From positions 1-52,233 of the forward strand of contig JAFUBA010000120.1 in NCBI GenBank assembly GCA_017460395.1: 52,233 nucleotides of DNA, given 5' to 3'. This DNA is from Clostridia bacterium. GTDB lineage: Bacteria; Bacillota; Clostridia; Christensenellales; Aristaeellaceae. A program made the position numbers and the translations under genes. Under the pieces are notes generated by a model. The model made no database searches. It was not told the origin of the DNA and worked only from the letters and a program-made list of their open reading frames with translations. Positions 26,617 through 35,148 of the stretch are shown here, piece after piece. Within the stretch, counting starts at the first letter, position 1. The number at the start of each line of letters is the position of its first letter.

Positions 26617-26644
26617 AAAAAGGGCTCCGGCTGCTGCCGGAGCC
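26617..26644 (-). terminator. Intercistronic terminator between binding protein and permease genes
   Basis: Stem GGCTCCGG/CCGGAGCC (26623-26630, 26637-26644) with a 6-base loop and five U's on the minus-strand RNA. Partial read-through would give more binding protein than permease. Confidence 0.8.
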
Positions 26645-26667
26645 GCTCAGATATCAAGGCATCTTGC

Positions 26668-27915
26668 TTACTGCTTGATCTGATCCTGATAGTATTCCAT
26701 GGTCTCGCTCAGCACTTCTTCGGGGGTGAGATCGCCCATGAACATCATCTGGATGTTGGACTGCAGTGCCTTCTCAAAGGAGGCCTTGCCCTCGAACTCG
26801 GACACCACATAGATATCGTCTGTGTGGGCACCGGTCAGCTCGTCATACTTGGGATTGTTGGTGTAGGTGCTGTCCTTGGTGAAGCGGGGCAGGAAGAAGA
26901 TCTGCTCATGGAAAGCGTCCATGACCTTGCCGGAGGTGATGATCGTCAGCGCCTTCACAGCCAGTTCATCTGTGCCGCGTTCCTTGGACTTGGAAGCCAC
27001 TGCGAAGGAGTCGGTAGCAGTCCTTGCGCCATAGCCCTTGGGTCCCTTGAGGGAGAAGAAGTATTCCCAGTTCACGCCATTGCCGGTGAAGCTGCTGCCC
27101 TTGTTCAGATCGCCCACCACGAAGGCCAGTTCACCGTTGGCGAACTTGTCGATGGACTCGGTCTCAGCCACGATGGTCTCGTCGAAGATGCCCTCGTCAT
27201 AGAGCTTCTTGAGGAAGTTCAGGGTCGCGAGGCCTGCTTCGTTGTTGATGGCGATCTCGCCATTCTCGTCCAGCATCTCGCCGCCGGCCTGGAAGTAATA
27301 GGGCCAGAAGGCCAGCATCAGCGCGCTGGTGCCGGTGGTGGCGCCCCAGTTCTGCAGGAAGCCCTGCTTGCCGGTCTTGTCCTTGATCTCCTTGCAGGCT
27401 TCGATGAAGGCATCCCACTCCTCGGGCATGGCGTCAATGCCGGCCTCAGCAAGGATGTCCTTGTTGTAATAGCCCACAGCCACGCCGTCGTCCATGGGGA
27501 CGATGACATGCTCGCCCGCGGCGTTCACGGGGCTCAGGTTCCAGAGCAGATAGTTGTCCTTCTCTTCCTCGGTCAGATAGGAATCAAGGCCCAGGAGAAG
27601 GTCATTCTGCACGAGGTCATAGTTGTCGGTGACATAGACCACGTCAGGACCGTCATTGTTCAGAAGGCCGGTGTAGATCGTGGTGTTGTAGTCGCCCCAG
27701 GGCAGGATTTCCACGTTCACATCCACATCGTTCTCTGCGCTGAACTCAGCCAGCTGGCCTTCCCAGAAATCCTTGTCGGAGATGGCGTTCTCATCCTTGC
27801 TGAACTGATACTGAGGGATCCAGATCGTCAGGGACTTTTTCCCGTCAGCCACAGCAAAGGAAAGGCAGGACAGCAGAAGAGCTGCCACCAGAAGCATGGA
27901 GACAAACCGTTTCAT
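26668..27915 (-). CDS. CUT1 sugar ABC transporter substrate-binding protein
   Basis: A 415-residue exported extracellular solute-binding protein family 1 member. The signal peptide is MKRFVSMLLVAALLLSC; LLSC could serve as a lipobox, while SFAVADG gives an alternative ordinary cleavage site. Mature-protein features include SLTIWIPQYQFSKDENAI, DGVAVGYYNKDILAEAG and a C-terminal alpha region. AAAGGA precedes the ATG at 27915 by about 10 bases. It is the first gene of a three-gene importer operon. The sugar is unknown; several acidic and aromatic residues are consistent with oligosaccharides. Confidence 0.9.
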   Translation of the reverse strand: MKRFVSMLLVAALLLSCLSFAVADGKKSLTIWIPQYQFSKDENAISDKDFWEGQLAEFSAENDVDVNVEILPWGDYNTTIYTGLLNNDGPDVVYVTDNYDLVQNDLLLGLDSYLTEEEKDNYLLWNLSPVNAAGEHVIVPMDDGVAVGYYNKDILAEAGIDAMPEEWDAFIEACKEIKDKTGKQGFLQNWGATTGTSALMLAFWPYYFQAGGEMLDENGEIAINNEAGLATLNFLKKLYDEGIFDETIVAETESIDKFANGELAFVVGDLNKGSSFTGNGVNWEYFFSLKGPKGYGARTATDSFAVASKSKERGTDELAVKALTIITSGKVMDAFHEQIFFLPRFTKDSTYTNNPKYDELTGAHTDDIYVVSEFEGKASFEKALQSNIQMMFMGDLTPEEVLSETMEYYQDQIKQ

Positions 27916-27973
27916 TTCTTTTCTTCCTTTCATGTGATGTTCCTATAGTTCGCGTTGTCTGCGCTTGACAGGA

Positions 27974-28002
27974 AGTCTACCACAGTCACATGCTTTTCTC
28001 AA
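27974..28002 (-). promoter_or_regulatory. Promoter of the first sugar transporter operon
   Basis: Minus strand: -35 TTGAGA (27997-28002), 17-base spacer, -10 TAGACT (27974-27979), 59 bases before the binding-protein ATG. Confidence 0.5.
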
Positions 28003-28069
28003 GGGTCAGACCAGATGGCATAGCTGGTCCCATCTGCTGAGCAGAGCGTCGTGTTATGACGTGGATTTG

Positions 28070-29908
28070 TCAAACTGAGTCTGGCGGTATCACGCCAGTT
28101 TCCTTCGTCTGTCTTTTTCCCCTTGGTTTTCCCTTATCAGACCTCGGTTTTCTTGGCGTGGTATCTTTCCTTCCCTTGGGTCTTCCAACTTTTGCTTTGG
28201 GTGCCGGCGCGTCTTCCGTCTCTGTGATCGTTTTCTTTGGCTTTGGTGGCCTCCCCCTTCGAGGCCGCACCTGTTGGGCAGGCTCCGGATGCTCTTTCAG
28301 CGTGCGCTCCTGATCGGTTTTTGCACCAAACATGCGGGCATTGTAATCCTGTGCGAAACTTGCCATATCTCCCTCGGTGAGACCAAACGCTTTGAGCAGG
28401 TGCTTCTGCGCTTCCGTCATGCTGCTGATATAGCGGTACCGCCTGGAGAGCAGATAAAGAAGCCCGATCTCATCGAGTTCGAGATCCGCTGAATCCATAT
28501 CCAGCGCTTTCCTCACTTCCCCGATCTCGAGGTCAATCAGTCCTGCGGCCAATGCCATGGTCGCCCGGGTGCCATTCTCTGTCCTGGCAAGTTCCGCCTT
28601 CTGCATGAGCACGCCGTATTGCCACGCTCCTGCACGGGACTTCTCATAGGCATCATATGCCTTTTCAGCATTCATATCAGGGCTCGTACGCATGGTAAAG
28701 AATCCCTGGCTGTAGAGAAGCTGCTGCCATGCATCATAGTTGATCGTGACCTGACCCGTACGCCCGCTGCCTTCCACAGACACAATCTGACGGTATTTCT
28801 CCTGTACCACCGCCTCCCGTCCCTGCTGGATTGCCTCTGACAGTCTCCTTTGTTCATCTATGATTTCCCGGTTCAGTCTGATTGATTTCTGGCTTTCCAG
28901 TGCAGCATCGAAAAACAGGATCCGCATCGCTCCTGCTTTCCCATCATCATGTCCTTCATCGATTGCTCTGCCAAAGCTACCGTCCTCATACACCAGATAC
29001 TCCGGATTCCAGCGTATATCATCGCCCCAGGACCTGACCAGTGCGGCATGATCAGGCGCGTTTGAAGGGATCAAAGTGATGTACGGTCCCGGCCAGCCGT
29101 CCAGATCATCTCCTACGGACATGACTCCTTCAATCTCAAGCCCGAGCCCTTCGAGATATTTCGCCAGGCAGGCACAATGCCGGCCCACCGGGACACCCCT
29201 CTCACAGACATACCATGTGACCGGCCTGCCGCTCTGTGCGTCAACCACATGGATGTAACGGCCCCTGGTTTCCTCGGATAGATGTGAGGCCTGCTCGTTA
29301 TCATACAGACCTGCCCGCTGGCATTCCCTGTAAAAGCTGTCCAGACACAGCCAGACCTTTCTGGTCCCATGTGTTTCCTGGAGTTTCCGGATCCACTGGC
29401 ACCGGAACTGCTCGTTCATCTCCCCGTTGATGGTGTCTTCAAAAAAGTTCGAGTACCATTCTTCCGTGTGCAGCGCATCCGTAAAGCGCACCTGGTCTGC
29501 CATTTTCTCTTCAAAAGGTGTTCTGTCAGAGCGGCCTCGCATGACGGAAAACATGGCATAGTCGAGAATGGCATTCGCCCGCTCTGTGCCGTATGCATCC
29601 TGCAGGATCCGGTAGAGTCCCGTCCTGGTGGCGATGGTCAGCGTCATGGCGTACATGCCAAAGTTTACTTCGGGAGAGGGAGCCCTGTCATCCGGGATGG
29701 CTTCATTCCAAAGGTCCGGATAGTAAAGGCGAAAGCGCTCATTGGGCGACATCGTCCCCTCGCCTGTGACATACCCGATCGTCTCACGACGGGGTCCGCC
29801 GTCTGCGTCTGAGATCACAAAGACACGGCAGTCAGGCCGTTTCACTTGCGCAAAGTCAGGAATAGGAACCTGCGTGTACTCCCTGTAAATCTTGTCCATC
29901 TCACCCAT
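28070..29908 (-). CDS. Transposase-like protein with AT-hook tail, catalytic residues apparently lost
   Basis: A 612-residue protein. Segments GYVTGEGTMSPNERFRLYYPDLW (about 47-69), VWLCLDSFYRECQ (186-198), YIHVVDAQSGRPVTWYV (219-235) and GFFTMRTSPDMNAEKAYDAY (403-422) follow the order of clostridial IS4/IS1634-like DDE transposases as I know them. The first Asp (near 191) is kept. The second, normally in EGVILDRGF, is replaced (EGVMSVGDD), and the catalytic Glu expected after the GFF block (in a YxSRDxxEK-like motif) reads YEKSRAGAWQY. The C-terminal 65 residues are basic with AT-hook cores RRGRPPKPKK and KVGRPKGRK. The frame is intact and long, with no terminal inverted repeats seen, which argues for a domesticated DNA-binding protein. 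It overlaps the ATPase gene by 1-4 bases. Confidence 0.6.
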   Translation of the reverse strand: MGEMDKIYREYTQVPIPDFAQVKRPDCRVFVISDADGGPRRETIGYVTGEGTMSPNERFRLYYPDLWNEAIPDDRAPSPEVNFGMYAMTLTIATRTGLYRILQDAYGTERANAILDYAMFSVMRGRSDRTPFEEKMADQVRFTDALHTEEWYSNFFEDTINGEMNEQFRCQWIRKLQETHGTRKVWLCLDSFYRECQRAGLYDNEQASHLSEETRGRYIHVVDAQSGRPVTWYVCERGVPVGRHCACLAKYLEGLGLEIEGVMSVGDDLDGWPGPYITLIPSNAPDHAALVRSWGDDIRWNPEYLVYEDGSFGRAIDEGHDDGKAGAMRILFFDAALESQKSIRLNREIIDEQRRLSEAIQQGREAVVQEKYRQIVSVEGSGRTGQVTINYDAWQQLLYSQGFFTMRTSPDMNAEKAYDAYEKSRAGAWQYGVLMQKAELARTENGTRATMALAAGLIDLEIGEVRKALDMDSADLELDEIGLLYLLSRRYRYISSMTEAQKHLLKAFGLTEGDMASFAQDYNARMFGAKTDQERTLKEHPEPAQQVRPRRGRPPKPKKTITETEDAPAPKAKVGRPKGRKDTTPRKPRSDKGKPRGKRQTKETGVIPPDSV

Positions 29909-30423
29909 CACTTCCTCTTAGGCATTTCACCCCGTTCAGGGCCTTCTCCGCCGCCACATTCTCCCAGATGGAAAAACTCATGGTGCACCCTCCGGTTCCC
30001 GTCCTTCTGCCCGGCGAACCGGATCCCGAAGATCGCCTGGGCATTTTTCGGAATGCAGGGCAGATTCGCCCGGGTCATAAGCACATAGTCGTTGTCGGAT
30101 TCAAGGATTGCCCGGGCAAACGCGGGCGAAGAGGTAAATTCGTGGTTTTCATCCACAAACACAAGGCTGCCGCGAATCCAGGACAATTGCTGCGCCCAGG
30201 CTGCATCATTGTCCAGCACACGGCATGGAACGTCTGCTATCACTTCCACGCCGCTGTCTGCGCCATGCCTTTCAAAGAGCCTGATCATCTCCACAAGCGT
30301 TGTCTTCCCCGTTGCGCTGTCGCCGCGGACCACTGTGATCTTCCCCGTGATCTCAAAATCATATTGAAGACGTTTATTCCGAACCGTCACACAGTATCTC
30401 TCTTTCATGGATTCATGCCTCAT
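29908..30423 (-). CDS. Small P-loop ATP-binding protein of the DUF4869 pair
   Basis: A 171-residue protein. A strand-rich start leads to Walker A GDSATGKTT (34-42), Walker B SLVFVDEN (86-93) and a sensor-like VLMTRANLP (114-122). It matches a family of small clostridial ATP-binding proteins that I recall next to DUF4869 genes; no function is established. It has the AAA/ABC core but no helical lid or signature motif. Its ATG overlaps the DUF4869-like stop (ATGA); a better-spaced ATG is at 30408 behind GAGG. Its stop overlaps the transposase-like start as GTGA. The three genes therefore look co-translated. Confidence 0.65.
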   Translation of the reverse strand: MRHESMKERYCVTVRNKRLQYDFEITGKITVVRGDSATGKTTLVEMIRLFERHGADSGVEVIADVPCRVLDNDAAWAQQLSWIRGSLVFVDENHEFTSSPAFARAILESDNDYVLMTRANLPCIPKNAQAIFGIRFAGQKDGNRRVHHEFFHLGECGGGEGPERGEMPKRK

Positions 30424-30863
30424 GGCACCCAGTCCAGTGCCTCCCCCACATACTCCCGGAACGATGTGACCACCCGATTGCTGTTCAGGATCCTGATTTC
30501 AAACGGCTCCTGATCGAATTTCATGATGTTGTGCAGCGTGATCGTCAGATCCTTATTCTTTGCAATCTCCAGGATCCACCTTGCGCAGTTATCGCCGCAG
30601 GCCGTCCCGTTGAAGATCTTGCCAGAATCGTCATAGGCCATCAGGATCAGTGTCTTCACGCCGCCGGAGAGCTCCCGGGGCGAGATTGCACCGAGCACGG
30701 GGCTGTCAATCAGTTTTGGGCCCAGCACCTCGGAGCTGTCCACCGAGCGGACCATTTCTTTGGTGAGATCTGTGGTCAGCCACTCGTCCTCATACTGGTT
30801 GAGGAAGTACAGCGGAGGATTGTAGATTTCATTGGGAAGAGATCCGAAGAAAACACTCAGCAT
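30420..30863 (-). CDS. DUF4869-like protein of unknown function
   Basis: A 147-residue cytoplasmic protein. From memory it matches clostridial DUF4869: FGSLPNEIYNPPLYF at the start, then LGPKLIDSPVLGAISPRELSGG, TLILMAYDDSG and the cysteine pair in CGDNC (89-93). The LSGG followed by TLILMAYD is reminiscent of an ABC signature plus Walker B strand, and might complement the P-loop protein made from the overlapping gene downstream. It begins 6 bases after the glycerophosphodiesterase stop, with only a weak ribosome site (GGGAAG about 10 bases upstream), so it may depend on upstream translation. Confidence 0.6.
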   Translation of the reverse strand: MLSVFFGSLPNEIYNPPLYFLNQYEDEWLTTDLTKEMVRSVDSSEVLGPKLIDSPVLGAISPRELSGGVKTLILMAYDDSGKIFNGTACGDNCARWILEIAKNKDLTITLHNIMKFDQEPFEIRILNSNRVVTSFREYVGEALDWVP

Positions 30864-30869
30864 GTCCCG

Positions 30870-31595
30870 TCACTTCCCGTCCCGGATCCTCAGTGCCCTG
30901 TCCGGGAAGTTCCCGATCAGGATGTCCACGCCTGCATCCAGGCACATGCGGATGTCCTGCTCCTCATTGACCGTCCAGACATTCACCTGAAGACCGCTTG
31001 CATGAGCCTTCTCCACCTCATCCTTCACCAGGATCTCAGAAAAATGCGGATGAATGGCATCTGCGTGCAGGCTCTCTGCATACACCCAGGGCTCAAACAT
31101 CGTGGCCTCATAGAGGAGGCCGCAGGGAAGGGACGCATCGATCTCCTTTAGGTGCATCATGGAGCGGTGATTGAAGCTGGAGTAGATGACCTTCTCCCGC
31201 ATGCCGGTCTCATCCGCCAGCTGCACCACCTTCTCCTCCAGGCGGTCGTACCAGATCCGGCTGTTCTTGAGCTCGATGTTGATCATGATGCCATATGGCT
31301 TCAGAAGCTCAAAGACCTCCCGCAGGGTCGGGATGGTGGCGTCCCTGAACTCCGGATGGGTCCTGTTAAAGCGGTACTGCCTGAGCTCCTTCAATGTCTG
31401 TTCTGCAATCAGGCCCGTGCCGTCCGATACCCGGTCGATGGTCTCATCGTGGGCCACCACCAGCTCCCCGTCCCTTGAGATGTGTACGTCCAGCTCCACA
31501 CCGTCGGCGCCCTGCTTTGCCGCCAGTTCAAAGGCCTCCAGGGTGTTTTCAGGTGCGTACCCGGAGGCACCGCGGTGGCCAAAAATCTTCGTCAT
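30870..31595 (-). CDS. Glycerophosphodiester phosphodiesterase
   Basis: A 241-residue GDPD-family TIM barrel that hydrolyses glycerophosphodiesters to glycerol 3-phosphate and an alcohol. The metal and catalytic residues are in IFGHRGASGYAPENT, GVELDVHISRDGELVVAHDE and INIELK. There is no signal peptide, so it is cytoplasmic, recycling phospholipid head groups. The ATG at 31595 is chosen for AAAGG 8 bases upstream and for family alignment; longer frames start in the intergenic gap. It lies between sdaAA and the DUF4869 cassette. Confidence 0.92.
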   Translation of the reverse strand: MTKIFGHRGASGYAPENTLEAFELAAKQGADGVELDVHISRDGELVVAHDETIDRVSDGTGLIAEQTLKELRQYRFNRTHPEFRDATIPTLREVFELLKPYGIMINIELKNSRIWYDRLEEKVVQLADETGMREKVIYSSFNHRSMMHLKEIDASLPCGLLYEATMFEPWVYAESLHADAIHPHFSEILVKDEVEKAHASGLQVNVWTVNEEQDIRMCLDAGVDILIGNFPDRALRIRDGK

Positions 31596-31645
31596 AGTCT
31601 TGCCTTTCTGTATCGAACGTATAATGTGTATTGAGCGCATGCTCT

Positions 31646-32503
31646 TTATTTGCTGCATGATTTGCAGGCGGCACAGCCGCCAAGGCCGGTCTCCCGCAGG
31701 CTTTCCGGGATCATTCTGCCCACCTGCCCCATTGTCTCGATGACATCGTCGCAGTCCAGGGGCGGGCGGATACCGGAGAGCGCCATGTCCGCCGCTGCCA
31801 CCGCGTTGACCACGCCGGCCACGTTCCGGTAGACACAGGGCACCTCCACCAGGCCGCCCATGGGATCACATACAAGACCCATCATGTTCATGAGCGTCAG
31901 GGAAACAGCTGCGGCACAGTCCTCCGGGCTCCCGCCCCGAAGTTCTACCATGGCCGCGGCGGCCATGGCGGCCGCCGTCCCGCATTCCGCCTGGCATCCG
32001 CCCTCGGCGCCCGAGATGCTGGCCTTCTCCGCGATGATCCGCCCAATGCCCGCCGCCGTCAGGAGCGCCCGCACCAGCTGGGCGTCCCCATAGCCATATT
32101 TCTCCTGACAGCTGAAGAGGCTCCCCGGGAGGATACCGCAGGAGCCGGCCGTCGGTGCCGCCACGATCCTTCCCATGCAGGCATTGCACTCAGCTACCGA
32201 CAGGGCCATGGCCTCCATCCTTCCGAGGAAACTGTCCGAGACGGTCTTGCCCTCTGCCACGGCCTGGGACAGCTGGTACGCCTGGCCGCCCACCATGCCG
32301 GAGTTACTGCGCATGCCCGGCTGCATGCCGTCCTTCACGGACTCGCGCATCACGTCCAGCATGCCCTGCATCCTCTCCAGCACGGCCTGCGGTTCCACTT
32401 CATCCTCGTGCGCCTGGCAGCCCAGCACCACGTCCGAGATCTTCCCGCCCGCAGCCAGCTGAACCAGTTCCTTGACGCTCCCGTAATCAAACGGATGATC
32501 CAT
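31646..32503 (-). CDS. sdaAA: L-serine dehydratase, iron-sulphur-dependent, alpha subunit
   Basis: A 285-residue catalytic subunit that deaminates L-serine to pyruvate and ammonia with an oxygen-sensitive [4Fe-4S] cluster. Cysteines lie in TAGSCGILPG, GGCQAECGTAAAM and LVCDPMGGLVEVPC; the C-terminal GGCAACKSCSK tail is typical of the clostridial two-subunit form. It is 6 bases downstream of the beta-subunit gene, with GGAGG upstream of the ATG. Confidence 0.94.
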   Translation of the reverse strand: MDHPFDYGSVKELVQLAAGGKISDVVLGCQAHEDEVEPQAVLERMQGMLDVMRESVKDGMQPGMRSNSGMVGGQAYQLSQAVAEGKTVSDSFLGRMEAMALSVAECNACMGRIVAAPTAGSCGILPGSLFSCQEKYGYGDAQLVRALLTAAGIGRIIAEKASISGAEGGCQAECGTAAAMAAAAMVELRGGSPEDCAAAVSLTLMNMMGLVCDPMGGLVEVPCVYRNVAGVVNAVAAADMALSGIRPPLDCDDVIETMGQVGRMIPESLRETGLGGCAACKSCSK

Positions 32504-32509
32504 GTTCTC

Positions 32510-33178
32510 TCACGCCTCCCTCGGGATAAAGATGACGTCCTCCACCCCGGGCAGGGCGCGCATCCACTCCAGCATCTGTTCCCTCGGCTCCCCGTCCGTC
32601 TCCATGATCATCACGGCGGTGCCGCCGGCCCGGTCGCGGAACACGGACATGGACCCGATGTTTACACCGAAGGAGGCCGCACAGTTGGTGACGGCGGCAA
32701 TTTTGCCCGGCTGATCCAGATGGGGAATGATCAGTGTGTGTTCCTGGCCGGTAAAGGAAACCGGAAGGCCGTTGAGCTTCTCCACCCGTATGGCGCCGCC
32801 GCCCACGGAACAGGCCTGCATGTCCACCTGCCGCCCGCTCTCACCCACAAGGTGCATGACCACGGTGTTCGGATGTGCCTGCCTGAGGTGAGCTTCCCCG
32901 AAGGTGTACCGGATACCAGCCTCCTGTGCGTAGTGAAAGCTGTCCCGGATGCGCACGTCCCCCACACCCATGTCCATGAGTCCTGCCAGGATCGCCCGGT
33001 CCGTGCCGTGCCCGTGGTAGGTCATGAGAAAGGATCCATACAGGAGGATGGTTGCCTCCCGGACCGGTTCCTTGAGAAGGCGTCTGCCCATCCGCCCGAT
33101 CCTTGCGGCGCCAGCCGTATGGGAGCTGGAGGGGCCGATCATGACGGGACCGACAATGTCAAATACCGAGGCGTGCAT
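32510..33178 (-). CDS. sdaAB: L-serine dehydratase, iron-sulphur-dependent, beta subunit
   Basis: A 222-residue partner of sdaAA. It begins VFDIVGPVMIGPSSSHTAGAARIG, the family hallmark, and ends in an ACT-like domain (HTLIIPHLDQPGKIAAVTNC, then ANIGSMSVFRD-like sequence). The ATG at 33178 lies 9 bases after GGAAGGG and within the last codons of the upstream yfcE-like gene (20-base overlap). Upstream in-frame codons lack similarity. Confidence 0.94.
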   Translation of the reverse strand: MHASVFDIVGPVMIGPSSSHTAGAARIGRMGRRLLKEPVREATILLYGSFLMTYHGHGTDRAILAGLMDMGVGDVRIRDSFHYAQEAGIRYTFGEAHLRQAHPNTVVMHLVGESGRQVDMQACSVGGGAIRVEKLNGLPVSFTGQEHTLIIPHLDQPGKIAAVTNCAASFGVNIGSMSVFRDRAGGTAVMIMETDGEPREQMLEWMRALPGVEDVIFIPREA

Positions 33179-33728
33179 TCGTCTCATCCCTTCCGATCTC
33201 GTGATACACTTCCCCGTCCATGTCTTTCCATAAAAACACACCGCCCTCGAGGGTCATGTAGCTGTGCGGCGAGTTTTCCTTGGGGATGGAGACAGAGCCC
33301 GGATTCAGGATCATCTGCTCTCCGACCTTCTCCCAGCAGGGCACATGCGTGTGCCCGTGCAGCAGGATGTCTCCCTTCCGCATGGGCGGCATGTGATCAC
33401 GGTTGTAGACATGCCCGTGGGTGGCAAACATGACCCGCTCCTCCAGATACAGGTAGATGTAGTCCGCCAGTACCGGGAAGGAGAGCACCATCTGGTCCAC
33501 CTCGGCCTCGCAGTTGCCGCGCACGGACAGAATGCTGTCCCTGCGCTGATTCAGCATCTCGATGACCTTCTTCGGGGCATACCCGTCCGGCAAATCGTTC
33601 CTCGGCCCGTGGTAGAGGAGATCGCCAAGAAGCAGCAGGGTGTCCGCTTTCTCCGCTTCAAAGCGCGCCAGCATTTTCTCGCACCAGAAGGCCGAGCCAT
33701 GGATGTCAGATGCAATCATCAGTTTCAT
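33159..33728 (-). CDS. YfcE-family metallophosphoesterase
   Basis: A 189-residue calcineurin-like phosphodiesterase with all metal motifs: IASDIHG, LLGDLLYHGPRN, VRGNCEAEVD, FATHGH and LHGHTHVP. YfcE-like enzymes hydrolyse phosphodiesters with Mn2+. The YHGPRND and GNCEAEVD variants are typical of the YfcE branch. It is 40 bases downstream of the phospholipase D gene and overlaps sdaAB by 20 bases, suggesting one transcript. Confidence 0.93.
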   Translation of the reverse strand: MKLMIASDIHGSAFWCEKMLARFEAEKADTLLLLGDLLYHGPRNDLPDGYAPKKVIEMLNQRRDSILSVRGNCEAEVDQMVLSFPVLADYIYLYLEERVMFATHGHVYNRDHMPPMRKGDILLHGHTHVPCWEKVGEQMILNPGSVSIPKENSPHSYMTLEGGVFLWKDMDGEVYHEIGRDETNARLGI

Positions 33729-33768
33729 TTAATTTTTCCTCTCTATATGCCTTTTTATACGTGAATCA

Positions 33769-35142
33769 TCAAACAAGGAACCGAAACAGGGAGATGATGG
33801 GTGACATAAGGTAGATCATAACGCCCTTTCGCAGGGGCATTTCTGCACGCTCCATGCCCTTCCCGGTCGCCCTCGCCATCTCAGATGCAGGGGCCGAAGT
33901 GTCCATGAGGCCGCCAAGGTATGAAAGGGTCCTCTGTGCCAGCTCCGGACTGTCGAGGGCGATCATGAGCTCGGTGTCAAGATAGCAGGAGCGCATGTCC
34001 ATGTTGAACGACCCGATCACACTCGTTCTCCGGTCCAGCAGCATCGCCTTGGTGTGCAGGGAATATACGCTCTGTACCTCCCAGACCTCACACGGAAGAC
34101 GGTTCACCATGCTTCGGTGAAACACACCGTCCGCCGAAGCCACCACGTTGTTGCCGGTCGCCGCGGAATTGGTGATAAGCCTGACCTGCTTTTCATCTGC
34201 CACGTGGGAAAGGGACGCCTTCATGGGGGCATCCAGGCAGAAGTAGGGGCTGCACCAGATGACCTCCTCCTGCGCCCTGTCTGCAAGACGGCTCATCGCC
34301 CCCATGACGTCCGGCGTCTTGTCCGAGGGATCGGGCGCCGTGCCAAAGAGCATGGCCCGCTCAATCGGCACAAGGGAAAGTGAGCCGGGCAAGATACCCG
34401 GACGCACACTGTACATTCTCAGTGTCTCCCGGGCACTGCGGTCTGAATCGTTCCTGAGGCTTCCGTATGCTGCTTCACAGAACGCCCCATGCACCATGTC
34501 GTCAAAGCGCTGCGCGGCAAGGTTTGCAGCACATACGCCATCGCCCGACTTCACGGTGAGCACCTCCAGATCCAGGCTGTAGCCCTCCGTGCCCTCCAGG
34601 AGGAACTCATCTGACACGTTCCGCCCGCCGAGCAGCAGCGTCTCATCGTCCACCACCATATACTTTTCATGGTAGCGGCTGTTGAGGTTCCAGGGCAGCA
34701 GGAGGTCCACCGGATTGTAGAGATAGATGGTCACGCGTTCGTGGCTGCCGAGCGCATAGACCAGGGGATCGTTTCTGAAATTCAATACGCCCAAGAGCCC
34801 GTCCGTCAGGATCTCCACCTGCACGCCGCGCTCTGCCGCCTGATAGAGTGCCGCCATGATCTCTGTCCCGCTCCCGTCGACGCCGAAGAGGTAGGTTCCA
34901 AGACGGATGCTCTTTTGCGCGGACTGGATGAGGCCCAGACGGAGCTGCAGGGAGTCTCCTCCCCCTTCCACCAGGGCCGCCATGTCGACGTTCCGGGACG
35001 TCTGCGGCCATGACTCTGTGCTCTTCACAGGGTACGGCGGCAAAAGAAAACAGGGCACCAGCGCCGCAAGCAGGTAGCACAGGATCAGTATCCGCAGAAT
35101 CCGGCGCACCTTTCGCAAAACAGGATGTTTCTCTTTATTCAT
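33769..35142 (-). CDS. Phospholipase D/cardiolipin synthase-like membrane protein
   Basis: A 457-residue PLD-superfamily protein. One N-terminal membrane helix (residues about 15-33) is followed by two HKD motifs, YHEKYMVVDDETLLLGGRN and LHTKAMLLDRRTSVIGSFN. It probably transfers phosphatidyl groups (cardiolipin or related lipids) or cleaves phosphodiesters at the membrane. No Shine-Dalgarno precedes the ATG at 35142, and the predicted transcription start is at or next to the ATG, so the mRNA may be leaderless. The glycerophosphodiesterase farther along the same run fits a lipid-turnover theme. Confidence 0.87.
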   Translation of the reverse strand: MNKEKHPVLRKVRRILRILILCYLLAALVPCFLLPPYPVKSTESWPQTSRNVDMAALVEGGGDSLQLRLGLIQSAQKSIRLGTYLFGVDGSGTEIMAALYQAAERGVQVEILTDGLLGVLNFRNDPLVYALGSHERVTIYLYNPVDLLLPWNLNSRYHEKYMVVDDETLLLGGRNVSDEFLLEGTEGYSLDLEVLTVKSGDGVCAANLAAQRFDDMVHGAFCEAAYGSLRNDSDRSARETLRMYSVRPGILPGSLSLVPIERAMLFGTAPDPSDKTPDVMGAMSRLADRAQEEVIWCSPYFCLDAPMKASLSHVADEKQVRLITNSAATGNNVVASADGVFHRSMVNRLPCEVWEVQSVYSLHTKAMLLDRRTSVIGSFNMDMRSCYLDTELMIALDSPELAQRTLSYLGGLMDTSAPASEMARATGKGMERAEMPLRKGVMIYLMSPIISLFRFLV

Positions 35143-35148
35143 ATATTG

